From NCBI GenBank assembly GCA_948616425.1, contig CAPGBJ010000048.1:1-25020 (forward strand): a stretch of DNA of 25,020 bases, read 5' to 3'. A program made the translations under genes and the position numbers. This document shows positions 1 to 6,839 of the stretch, one piece after another (within the stretch, counting starts at the first letter, position 1; the number at the start of each line of letters is the position of its first letter). A model generated the notes under the pieces. That model saw only the letters and a list, made by a program, of their open reading frames with translations. It searched no databases and had not been told where the DNA came from. Origin of the DNA: an uncultured Oscillospiraceae bacterium (lineage in GTDB: Bacteria; Bacillota; Clostridia; Oscillospirales; Oscillospiraceae).

Positions 1-175
1 AGAGAATTTCAAGTCAAATATATTTTAGCAGAAAAGGCGCAGATGATCAATAGGCGAGGGGGAAGAATTTTGGGCGGAAGGGGGTGACAGAAAGGTACAC
101 TTTTTTGTAACTATTTTTTACGGAAGGGCACAACCTGTTCCCACTGTCACAGCCGACCATCTCTCTAGGACCATA
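1..175. other. Intergenic region at left edge, no gene seen
   Basis: No convincing coding frame is visible. The first 120 bases are comparatively AT-rich (T runs near 106-120) in a GC-rich window, as expected of a promoter or UTR region. A TTGACT-like hexamer lies on the minus strand at about 12-17, and its -10 partner would fall outside the window. The region could therefore hold the promoter of a leftward gene beyond the edge, which cannot be confirmed here. Confidence 0.4.
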
Positions 176-225
176 ACGCCCGCAGGCCGCTGCGTAACAG
201 CGGCCTGCGGGCGTCTCCTATCCTG
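176..225 (+). terminator. Long GC-rich hairpin, probable terminator
   Basis: A perfect 17-bp inverted repeat (176-192 with 198-214) has a 5-nt loop. It is followed by a pyrimidine-rich stretch and a weak T run near 227-232. The stem is very strong but the U tract is imperfect and displaced. A terminator of an upstream unit outside the window is the best reading; a dispersed palindromic repeat is the alternative. Confidence 0.5.
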
Positions 226-307
226 TTCTTTTTGGTCGGCGCTGCCCTCCTCCAGCGCCAGCTTGTTTTAAATCTCAATGTTCCACTGCAACTGCATCGA
301 CATTTTC

Positions 308-336
308 TTGTAATTCCCCCCGCTTTACAGTATAAT
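308..336 (+). promoter_or_regulatory. Sigma-A-type promoter for trmB
   Basis: A -35 TTGTAA (308-313) and a perfect -10 TATAAT (331-336) are separated by 17 nt. Transcription would start near 343, giving a leader of about 160 nt before the trmB start codon. No clear riboswitch or attenuator structure was recognised in that leader. Confidence 0.75.
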
Positions 337-501
337 CAGCACACAGCAAATCTCATCGGACCAGATGTCCATTTTCCACCGCCGGGAGGCGTGGTATATC
401 CATTCTAACTCTCCCCGTCCACAGACCTCATACCCACAGAAAAAACATCTGTGATAACCGCCGAGAGACCCATCCAATCAAAACCAAAGAGGTGACAGAA
501 C

Positions 502-1230
502 ATGAGAATGAGAAAAAAGCCCAATCTGGCCATCCGAATGGAGCAATGCTCCCATCTGCTGATCCGGGACCCGGAGTCAATGCGGGGACGCTGGCGTTCT
601 CTCTTTCCGGCGGCTCGGGCCGTCCATCTGGAGGTCGGCTGCGGCAAAGGCCGTTTTTCCGCCGAGACAGCGCAGCAGAATCCAGATGTGCTGTACATCG
701 CCCTGGAGCGGGTGCCTGACGCCATGATTATCGCCATGGAACGCTGCCAGGCCAAGGGCCTGACCAATATTTTTTTCATCGACGGGGACGCCGCGCTGCT
801 GCGGGACTATTTCGCGCCTGACGAGGTGGATCTGCTCTATCTCAACTTCTGCGACCCCTGGCCCGGGGTCAAGCACGCCAGGCGGCGGCTGACACACCCC
901 CAGTTTCTGATTCTCTACCGGGGTGTCCTGCGGCAGGGGGGACAGATTCACTTTAAGAGCGACAACCGCGACCTGTTCGAGTGGTCGCTGTTTCAGTTTC
1001 CCAAGGCGGGATTCTCTCTGTCTGAGGTGACACGGGACCTCCACGGCCGGGGGATTCAAGGCGTCATGACCGACTACGAGGAAAAATTCCATCTGCTGGG
1101 TACCCCCATTAACCGCTGTGTTGGGACCAGGCAGGCCATGGACCCGGAACCTGAATTCAGACCCATTGCGGGGCCCGTCTGCCGCCCAGAGGCGGGCCGT
1201 CCCCCGCGGACCCCATCGGCAGATCAGTGA
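502..1230 (+). CDS. trmB: tRNA (guanine-N7-)-methyltransferase TrmB
   Basis: This cytoplasmic SAM-dependent enzyme makes m7G46 in the tRNA variable loop. The 242-aa product has the glycine-rich SAM motif EVGCGKG (44-50), an acidic residue after strand 2 (ALER, 67-70), the family signature NFCDPWPG (115-122) followed by the RRRL basic patch, and the SDNRDLFEW segment (153-161). The C-terminal TDYEEKF...G..I block (190-203) is also characteristic. The core ends near residue 210; a further roughly 30 residues, Pro/Arg-rich and poorly conserved-looking, extend beyond the usual 210-220 aa. The start is set by an AGAGGTGA Shine-Dalgarno at 488-495. It is monocistronic and converges on the enoyl-CoA hydratase gene. 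Confidence 0.95.
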   Translation: MRMRKKPNLAIRMEQCSHLLIRDPESMRGRWRSLFPAARAVHLEVGCGKGRFSAETAQQNPDVLYIALERVPDAMIIAMERCQAKGLTNIFFIDGDAALLRDYFAPDEVDLLYLNFCDPWPGVKHARRRLTHPQFLILYRGVLRQGGQIHFKSDNRDLFEWSLFQFPKAGFSLSEVTRDLHGRGIQGVMTDYEEKFHLLGTPINRCVGTRQAMDPEPEFRPIAGPVCRPEAGRPPRTPSADQ

Positions 1231-1315
1231 CCGCCCATGGCGGCGGGGGTCCCGCCTCAGCCCGCCGCCGGGCATCCGCCATCCGCCGCACCAGCATTCT
1301 GCCGCCAAAGTCAAA

Positions 1316-1350
1316 GGGAGGGGCCGGCTCCATAGGAGTCAGCCCCTCCC
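1316..1350 (-). terminator. Terminator of the enoyl-CoA hydratase gene
   Basis: An inverted repeat GGGAGGGGC / GCCCCTCCC (1316-1324 with 1342-1350) lies directly after the minus-strand stop codon at 1357. In the minus orientation it is followed by TTTGACTTT. It may also stop transcripts arriving from trmB. Confidence 0.75.
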
Positions 1351-1356
1351 CTGCTT

Positions 1357-2133
1357 TCAGCGGTTTTGAAAGGCGGTGAACTTTTCCTTATTCACAAAGG
1401 CCCGCATGGCGTTCTTCTGATCCTCAGTGGCAAAGCACAGGCCGAAGGCCTCCGCCTCAAAGGCGGCGCCGGTGGCCATATCGGTCTGCATCCCCCGGCG
1501 AATGGCCGCCTTGGACTGGCGGACGGCTACCTGAGCGTTGGCGGCGATGGCATTGGCCAGCTCCAGCGCCCTGTCCATCAGCTCTTCAGCGGGGTAGACG
1601 TGGCTGACCAGGCCGATGCGCTGGGCCTCCTCCGCCTTCACCGTCTTGGCGGTAAGGATCAGCTCCATGGCGTTGGACACCCCTACAATCCGGGCCAGAC
1701 GCTGGGTGCCGCCAAAGCCGGGGGTGATGCCCAGGCCCACTTCAGGCTGGCCAAACTTTGCCTTTTCGCTGGCCAGTCGGATGTCGCAGGCCATAGACAG
1801 CTCGCACCCGCCCCCCAGCGCAAAACCGTTGACGGCCGCGATGGTGGGCTTGGTCAGGTTCTCCAGCTTCAGGAACACGCCGTTCCCGTAGGCGCCGAAG
1901 GCCTTGCCTTCCACGGCGGTAAAGCCGGACATCTGCCCGATGTCAGCCCCGGCCACAAAAGACCGGCCCGCCCCGGTTACCACGGCCACCAGGATCTCCG
2001 GGTCCTCCTCCACCTGATCCAGCACCCCGCTCAGGTCCCGGAGTACCTGGTCGTTGAGGGCGTTGAGCGCCTCAGGCCGGTTCATGGTGATAACGCCGAC
2101 GGCGCCCTTCTTTTCCAGTTCTACAAAAGCCAT
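1357..2133 (-). CDS. Enoyl-CoA hydratase/crotonase-family protein
   Basis: The 258-aa product has the full length of the crotonase fold. It carries the oxyanion-hole segments around AGADI (61-65) and GFALGGGCEL (103-112), and both catalytic glutamates of true hydratases at E111 and E131 (in QPEVGLG). The expected reaction is reversible hydration of a short-chain 2-enoyl-CoA such as crotonyl-CoA, as in clostridial butyrate synthesis or beta-oxidation. Here the gene stands alone, with no bcd, etfAB, hbd or thl beside it, so the physiological substrate is uncertain. The start is supported by AAGGAGG 8 nt upstream. Its own promoter and terminator flank it. Confidence 0.92.
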   Translation of the reverse strand: MAFVELEKKGAVGVITMNRPEALNALNDQVLRDLSGVLDQVEEDPEILVAVVTGAGRSFVAGADIGQMSGFTAVEGKAFGAYGNGVFLKLENLTKPTIAAVNGFALGGGCELSMACDIRLASEKAKFGQPEVGLGITPGFGGTQRLARIVGVSNAMELILTAKTVKAEEAQRIGLVSHVYPAEELMDRALELANAIAANAQVAVRQSKAAIRRGMQTDMATGAAFEAEAFGLCFATEDQKNAMRAFVNKEKFTAFQNR

Positions 2134-2169
2134 GGGAAAATTCCTCCTTGTCTTATGGATGGTGGTCCC

Positions 2170-2198
2170 ATTATACCGGATATTCCGTCAAAGGGCAA
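2170..2198 (-). promoter_or_regulatory. Sigma-A-type promoter for the enoyl-CoA hydratase gene
   Basis: Read on the minus strand, -35 TTGCCC (2198-2193) and -10 TATAAT (2175-2170) are separated by 17 nt. The start site would fall near 2163, about 30 nt before the ATG at 2133. Confidence 0.75.
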
Positions 2199-2277
2199 GA
2201 GGTTTTCCCGCCCGCGGGGCGCCGTTCCGCCGGTCATACCCCCTCCCGCTTCTGAATAGATTGGTGGTTGAGGGGGG

Positions 2278-3819
2278 ATGGACTTGTCTGAAAAAATGCT
2301 GTCTGCCGGGAGAGGCGCGCTGTTTCTCACCGCGCTGAGCGCGGTGTCCCAGCTGCTGGGCTTTGGCTACCGGGTCATCTTGTCCCGGCTGGTGGGGGCG
2401 GAGGTCATGGGGCTGTATCAGCTGGTGACGCCGGTGTACTCGGTGCTTATCTCCCTCACCGCCGTAGGGGTGACCTCAGCGGCCTCCAACCTCACCTCCC
2501 AGCATCTGGCCCTAGGCAACCGCAGGGCCGCGGACCAGACCCTGAACACCTGTCTCAAGTTCTTTCTTCTGGCGCTGCTGCCGGTAGGTACCGTGGTCGT
2601 TCTGGCCTCCGACCCGATCTCGGTCCATCTCTTGGGCGACGCCCGGACTCAGCTGGGCCTTATCCTGCTGGTACCCTGTGTGGCCCTCACCGGGGTGGAA
2701 AACCTGCACAAGCACTTCTTCTATGGCTCCGGTCTGGTGCGGCCCCCGGCCACAGTAGAGCTGTTGGAGCAGTTTGTGCGCACCTTGGCAGTGATCTCCC
2801 TGCTGCTCCTCTTCCTGCCCCAGTACCCCGAACGAGTGGTGGGTCTGATTGTAACGGGGATGGTCATCTGCGAGGTGTTCTCCTCCTGCACCCTGGTGAT
2901 TCTCTACCGCCGGAAAATGGGGCGGTCCACCCTGACCGGACCGGGAGAACCGGGCCCGATCAGGAGGCGGCGGGTGGCCGCCATCGCCCTGCCCGTGGGG
3001 CTGAACTCCCTGCTGGGCAACCTGTTGGCGGCGGCCAACAACACCTTAATCCCGCAAAAGCTGGTGGAGGGCGGAGCAGATCGCTCCGCAGCCATCTCCC
3101 AGTTCGGCGTGGTGTGCGGAATGACCATGCCCATGCTGTCCCTGCCCATCGTATTCCTGGGGGCGCTGAATCTGGTGCTGGTCCCCAGGCTGGCCCGGGC
3201 CCGGGCCCTGAACCGCCCAGGGGAGGCCCGCCGGCTGGTGTCCCAGGCGATCTCAGCGGTCTCTCTGCTCACGCTGCCCTGCATGGCGCTGATGGTGGTG
3301 GTGGGGCCCGACCTGGGCAGGGCCATGTTCCACCAGGAGGGTGTGGGGGAGTATCTCCTTCCGCTGGCCGCGGTCATGGCTATGAGCTGCGGCTGCTCCG
3401 TGCTGGCCGCCAGCCTTAACGGACTGGAACGGCAGCGGGCGGTGGCCGCCATCTCCCTGCTGGGCGGGCTGGTCCAGCTGGCCTTTACGCTGGCCCTGGT
3501 CCCCCTGTCCGGCGTGGGAATGGCAGGCTATGTGGCCGGCGCCGTGGTCTCCACCGCCCTGGAACTGGCGCTGTTCCTGTGGCAGATTGTCCGGACCACC
3601 GGGCTGAAGCTCCGCCCCTTTCTGTGGCTCACCGCGCCCGGCCTGTCCGCCCTGCTGGCCGCTCTGACCGGCAGTCTCCTGTTCCGCCACCTGAAGGCCG
3701 GCGGCCTGTCCCCCGTCTCCGCCGGATTGGGCACCCTGCTCTTCTCTCTGCTGCTCTACCTGGCCGCCCTCCAGGCCCAGGGCGTGAAGGTCCGGGAGAC
3801 ACTGCGGCTGGACTGGTAA
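2278..3819 (+). CDS. spoVB: SpoVB-like polysaccharide/lipid flippase (MOP superfamily)
   Basis: This 513-aa, strongly hydrophobic integral membrane protein has about 14 predicted membrane segments. Its length matches the SpoVB/MurJ-related branch of the MOP exporter superfamily (B. subtilis SpoVB is of similar size). The N-terminal region, with GRGALFLTALSAV followed by a YRVILSRLVGAE block (about residues 12-43), is typical of SpoVB and YkvU-type flippases. Family members move lipid-linked sugar intermediates across the membrane; SpoVB acts in spore cortex synthesis. Assignment to SpoVB rather than another paralog is by resemblance only. The start is set by a G-rich Shine-Dalgarno (GAGGGGGG) immediately upstream. 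No strong promoter was seen before it. Confidence 0.85.
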   Translation: MDLSEKMLSAGRGALFLTALSAVSQLLGFGYRVILSRLVGAEVMGLYQLVTPVYSVLISLTAVGVTSAASNLTSQHLALGNRRAADQTLNTCLKFFLLALLPVGTVVVLASDPISVHLLGDARTQLGLILLVPCVALTGVENLHKHFFYGSGLVRPPATVELLEQFVRTLAVISLLLLFLPQYPERVVGLIVTGMVICEVFSSCTLVILYRRKMGRSTLTGPGEPGPIRRRRVAAIALPVGLNSLLGNLLAAANNTLIPQKLVEGGADRSAAISQFGVVCGMTMPMLSLPIVFLGALNLVLVPRLARARALNRPGEARRLVSQAISAVSLLTLPCMALMVVVGPDLGRAMFHQEGVGEYLLPLAAVMAMSCGCSVLAASLNGLERQRAVAAISLLGGLVQLAFTLALVPLSGVGMAGYVAGAVVSTALELALFLWQIVRTTGLKLRPFLWLTAPGLSALLAALTGSLLFRHLKAGGLSPVSAGLGTLLFSLLLYLAALQAQGVKVRETLRLDW

Positions 3820-3826
3820 GGAAGAA

Positions 3827-3855
3827 TTGACTTTTGTCCAAATATCTGTTATTCT
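3827..3855 (+). promoter_or_regulatory. Sigma-A-type promoter for the small paralog pair
   Basis: TTGACT (3827-3832) and TATTCT (3850-3855) are separated by 17 nt and lie just after the spoVB-like stop codon. The predicted start is near 3862, about 30 nt before the ATG at 3892. The pair is therefore probably its own transcription unit. Confidence 0.75.
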
Positions 3856-3891
3856 GATCACACTACTGATTCACAAGGAGAGAATTTTCCC

Positions 3892-4230
3892 ATGGAGCTG
3901 CGCGACACAGTCAAAGGAAAGGAAACCGCCGCCCCCCCTTCCCCGGAGAAACCTGGAGCGGGCGCCGGCCGGGCCCATGTTGACCGGTTTGAGATGAAGC
4001 CCCATTGGACGCAGCGGACGGAGGAGGAACAGGTCGAAGCTGCCGAGGCCCTGTATGAGCGGGCGGCTAGGCAGCGGATGCAGCCCGCCTCTCCCCCGCC
4101 CCCCATCGACAGCGAAGAACTGGAGGCCCTCTCTCAGGAACTGAGACTCCAGCAGAAGTGCCAGGACATCGCCGCTCAGGTCCTGGTGGATGAACTGGAG
4201 GAGGACTTAGACGGCGAGGAGCCGGAATAA
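3892..4230 (+). CDS. Small charged conserved-looking protein, paralog A
   Basis: I do not recognise this 112-aa protein's family. It has no signal peptide or membrane segment. It begins MELRDTVKGKETAA and has a Pro-rich N-terminal third. A DRFEMKPHWTQRTEEE stretch follows (about 31-46), then a predicted amphipathic helix EELEALSQELRLQQKCQDIA (about 75-94) and an acidic tail. The same order of blocks occurs in the next gene, so the two are tandem paralogs. AAGGAG at 3875-3880 supports the start. Codon use is like the surrounding host genes. A cytoplasmic helical protein, possibly regulatory or structural, is all that can be inferred. Confidence 0.75.
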   Translation: MELRDTVKGKETAAPPSPEKPGAGAGRAHVDRFEMKPHWTQRTEEEQVEAAEALYERAARQRMQPASPPPPIDSEELEALSQELRLQQKCQDIAAQVLVDELEEDLDGEEPE

Positions 4231-4251
4231 ACGGGACAGGAGATGTGAGGT

Positions 4252-4818
4252 ATGGAGATACGGCGTGTACTGCGGGGAGAAAACACCAGCTTTTCCGCCG
4301 CCCGGCCCACCCAAAAGCGGGAAGAACAGACGGCCGCCCGGCCCTCCGCCGACCGGCTTGAGTTGTCCCGCCAGTGGACAGAGCACCTGGAGCAGCAGCG
4401 GGCCCAGGCCCAGGCCGCCCTTCTCAGCGGAGGGAAGCCGGAGGAGAAGCAGTCAAACGGCATTTTGGACATGCTGGACGGGGCCAGCGCCGAGGAGGAG
4501 GAGCTGGACGCCCTGTCTGAACAGCTGAAGGTCCAGCAGAGGTGTCTAAAAATCGCCATGCGCATCATGCAGGGCAAAAAGGTCCCGCCAGAGGACGAGC
4601 GGTACCTGATGGAGAACGACCCAGACGGCTACAAACTGGCCATCGCCATGCGCAGGCCCCCCAAGAAGGATGAGAAGGAGTGCGAAAGCGTCCTGAAGGA
4701 CGAGGATAAGGACGCCGATGAGACCTCGGAGTCGGGGGAGGCCGCCCCCGTCGAGGGCGGCGAGGCCCCCTCCGGGGGAGGAGAGGCCCCGTCCTCAGGC
4801 GGCGGGGAGAAGGAGTAA
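4252..4818 (+). CDS. Small charged conserved-looking protein, paralog B
   Basis: This 188-aa product repeats the layout of the preceding gene: MEIRRVLRGENTSF start, DRLELSRQWTEHLEQQ (about 35-50), and EELDALSEQLKVQQRCLKIA (about 83-102). It adds a block absent from paralog A, RIMQGKKVPPEDERYLMEND followed by PDGYKLAIAMR, which looks like a compact helical domain. The C-terminal 50 residues are acidic then Gly/Ser/Glu/Pro-rich and probably disordered. A motif of this kind (KVPPxDxxYLMExDPxxY) occurs in uncharacterised Clostridia proteins as far as I recall; no function is known to me. It sits 21 nt after paralog A with its own Shine-Dalgarno (AGGAG, 4238-4242) and is followed by a strong terminator, so the two form a bicistronic unit. 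Confidence 0.75.
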   Translation: MEIRRVLRGENTSFSAARPTQKREEQTAARPSADRLELSRQWTEHLEQQRAQAQAALLSGGKPEEKQSNGILDMLDGASAEEEELDALSEQLKVQQRCLKIAMRIMQGKKVPPEDERYLMENDPDGYKLAIAMRRPPKKDEKECESVLKDEDKDADETSESGEAAPVEGGEAPSGGGEAPSSGGGEKE

Positions 4819-4824
4819 CGACAG

Positions 4825-4855
4825 ACGCCCGGCGGAGCAGTCCGCCGGGCGTTTT
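4825..4855 (+). terminator. Rho-independent terminator after the small paralog pair
   Basis: A perfect 12-bp GC-rich stem (4825-4836 with 4841-4852) has a 4-nt loop and runs into TTTT. It begins 7 nt after the stop codon. Confidence 0.9.
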
Positions 4856-4966
4856 CCATTCTCCCTCCGGCGCGGCGCCGGAGAGCACTTGTGTCGGACA
4901 CCCCCTCCACCAGGGGCCATCTGTCGGTCTCCGATGTCGGCAGGGCGGGCAGATACTCCGCCTGTC

Positions 4967-5569
4967 TCAAATCTCCCTGCGCCCCTCCAGGGCCCGGACC
5001 AAGGTGGCGTCGTCGGCGTACTCCAGGTGGCTGCCCACGGGGATGCCATAGGCCAGGCGGGTCACCTTCACCTGAAAGGGCTTCAGCAGCCGGGACAGGT
5101 ACATGGCGGTAGCCTCCCCCTCGGTGTCCGGGTTGGTGGCCATAATCACTTCCCCAATCCCTCCGGCGGACACCCGCTCCACCAAGGAGCGGATATGCAG
5201 GTCATCGGGCCCCACGCGGTTCATAGGGGAGAGCACCCCGTGAAGCACGTGATACAGCCCGTTGTACTCCCGGCTGCGCTCCATGGCCACCACGTCCTTC
5301 GGATCGGCCACCACGCAGATCACGGCTCCGTCCCGCTTGGCGCTGGCGCAGATGGGGCAGGGCCCCTCCCCCTCAGTCAGATTCTGACAGATGGGGCAGC
5401 AGTGGATGTGGGCCTTGGCGTCCACAATGGCCTGTGCAAAGGCGGACGCCTCCTCCTCCGGGAGGGACAGCACATGGAAAGCCAGCCGCTGGGCGGACTT
5501 GATGCCTACCCCGGGCAGCTTGGCGAAGTGTTCCACTAGATTTTCCAGGGCGGGGGGAAAATACTGCAT
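4967..5569 (-). CDS. recR: Recombination mediator protein RecR
   Basis: The 200-aa product has canonical RecR length and domain order. An N-terminal helix-hairpin-helix (LPGVGIKSAQRLAFH, 18-32) precedes a four-cysteine zinc site (C58-x2-C61 and C71-x2-C74). A Toprim domain follows from about residue 81 (ICVVADPKDVVAMER; acidic cluster in NPDTEGEATA), and then a C-terminal G..LEY-type segment. With RecF and RecO it loads RecA at single-strand gaps. GGAGGT 9 nt upstream supports the ATG. It lies 99 nt downstream of rpe on the same strand. In many Firmicutes recR follows dnaX and ybaB; neither is present here. Confidence 0.97.
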   Translation of the reverse strand: MQYFPPALENLVEHFAKLPGVGIKSAQRLAFHVLSLPEEEASAFAQAIVDAKAHIHCCPICQNLTEGEGPCPICASAKRDGAVICVVADPKDVVAMERSREYNGLYHVLHGVLSPMNRVGPDDLHIRSLVERVSAGGIGEVIMATNPDTEGEATAMYLSRLLKPFQVKVTRLAYGIPVGSHLEYADDATLVRALEGRREI

Positions 5570-5668
5570 AGCAGGGGACCTCCAGATAGGGATTATTAGG
5601 CGCTGTTTAAAAAATGGAACTATGCACAGTGGCGCGGGGGACGGGGCGCCTGGCGGCCGCCCCTGTTG

Positions 5669-6322
5669 TCATCTCAGGGCGCCCCGCAGCGCCGCGATGG
5701 CCCCGGGGATATCGGCCGCGCCGTAGACGGCGGAACCGGCCACCAGCACATTGGCCCCGGCCTCCACCACCAGGGGAGCGGTGTCGGGGGCAACCCCTCC
5801 GTCCACTTCCAGCTCGCAGGCGGGGTTGTACCTCTCAATGATGGCCCGGACCTGCCGGACGGTCTCCAGTTGGCCTTCCATAAAGGCCGGACCGCCAAAG
5901 CGAGGCTCAACGGTCATCACCAGCACCAGGTCCAGCTGCTCGATGTAGGGCAGAACGGCTTCCGCCTTGGTGATAGGCCGCAGGGCCACCGCCTTTTTCA
6001 CCCCGCAGTCCCCCATGATGTCCAGGGCCTCGGCAATGCGGGCGGGGTGGTCGGCCTCCAGGTGGACGGAAAGCAGGTCGGCCCCCGCCTTGGCGAAGGC
6101 CTCCACATATCGGGCCGGCTTTTCCACCATCAGGTGGACGTCCAAAAACATGTCGGTACACTTCCGGATGGACTTCACCACCGGTATGCCGATGGTAATA
6201 TTCGGCACAAAGGCGCCGTCCATCACATCTACATGGAGGTAGTCGGCACAGGACACCGCTCTGATGTCCCGTTCCAGATTGACAAAGTCAGCGGACAGAA
6301 TGGATGGGGCAATCTTGACCAT
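5669..6322 (-). CDS. rpe: Ribulose-phosphate 3-epimerase
   Basis: This 217-aa TIM-barrel enzyme interconverts ribulose-5-phosphate and xylulose-5-phosphate in the pentose phosphate pathway. Visible active-site residues are S7, H30 and D32 (LHVDVMDG), H63 (DVHLMVEKP) and D174 (LEVDGG), giving the expected two-His two-Asp metal centre. The loop usually written V-N-P-G-F-G-G-Q reads VEPRFGGP (138-145), with Gly to Arg and Gln to Pro changes. The frame stays open to 6574, but the ATG at 6322 is the right start: GGGAGG lies 8 nt upstream and homology begins exactly there with MVKIAPSILSADF. A promoter at 6592-6620 leaves a leader of about 260 nt. Confidence 0.95.
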   Translation of the reverse strand: MVKIAPSILSADFVNLERDIRAVSCADYLHVDVMDGAFVPNITIGIPVVKSIRKCTDMFLDVHLMVEKPARYVEAFAKAGADLLSVHLEADHPARIAEALDIMGDCGVKKAVALRPITKAEAVLPYIEQLDLVLVMTVEPRFGGPAFMEGQLETVRQVRAIIERYNPACELEVDGGVAPDTAPLVVEAGANVLVAGSAVYGAADIPGAIAALRGALR

Positions 6323-6585
6323 AGTGCTTCCTCCCTTTGGAATCAATCGGACAGGCGCCTGGGACAGCTCTCCAGCATAGGATACTGCAGCGGAGAGAGG
6401 TCCCGGACCTAGAGGAACTGCTCCAGGCTGAGCCCACAGCCCAAACCCGTCCTCAGTCATCCGGCCGGCCCGCCGCTTTTGAGATAGCCGCCCGCCGGGG
6501 GCCGCGCAGACCTCCGGCGGGCGGAAATGGTTCTTCAGTTTAAGATTCCGGCGGCCGGCGCACAGGCCGGACATAATCTTCCAGT
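6323..6585 (-). promoter_or_regulatory. Long structured leader upstream of rpe
   Basis: About 260 nt separate the predicted start site (near 6585) from the rpe ATG. On the minus strand the leader opens with a long hairpin (arms 6542-6551 and 6567-6580, interrupted by a 3-4 nt bulge). A second GC-rich hairpin follows (arms about 6489-6499 and 6512-6523). I could not match it to a named riboswitch or T-box. It has no poly-U attenuator. The frame remains open through it, but residues encoded there do not look like protein. Confidence 0.4.
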
Positions 6586-6591
6586 GTGTTG

Positions 6592-6620
6592 ACTATAGCA
6601 CAGCCTGAATCGGCTGTCAA
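6592..6620 (-). promoter_or_regulatory. Sigma-A-type promoter for rpe-recR
   Basis: Minus-strand -35 TTGACA (6620-6615) and -10 TATAGT (6597-6592) have a 17-nt spacer. This is among the best promoter matches in the window. Confidence 0.8.
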
Positions 6621-6746
6621 GCGGCAGTCAAAGCCCGCCCCGCCCGAAAGCCGCAGGACATATCTTTCACCCCCTGGGCAAGGGCGGCTCCTGACGGACG
6701 AGAGGCCCCGTCCCACATGCCACAGCGGGGAAATTTCCGTTTTCTC

Positions 6747-6776
6747 TTGACAAGCCCCACCCAAATGGGCTACAAT
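6747..6776 (+). promoter_or_regulatory. Sigma-A-type promoter for the acyl-CoA ligase gene
   Basis: -35 TTGACA (6747-6752) and -10 TACAAT (6771-6776) have an 18-nt spacer. The start site would be near 6783, so any coding start upstream of it, such as the in-frame ATG at 6717, is excluded. Confidence 0.8.
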
Positions 6777-6839
6777 ACTTTAGTAGTTAAAACTAATGAA
6801 GTACCGCGGAACAATTCCGTCTGGAAAGGAACGAGCGCC

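Noticed and set aside
577..1314. Long minus-strand open frame antisense to trmB
   Set aside because: Gly/Pro/Arg/His-rich product with no motif, opposite a clear trmB. GC-rich codon bias leaves antisense frames open throughout this window.
6323..6574. N-terminal extension of Rpe (start at 6574)
   Set aside because: Family homology and an ideal Shine-Dalgarno place the start at 6322; the extension is leader RNA just inside the promoter.
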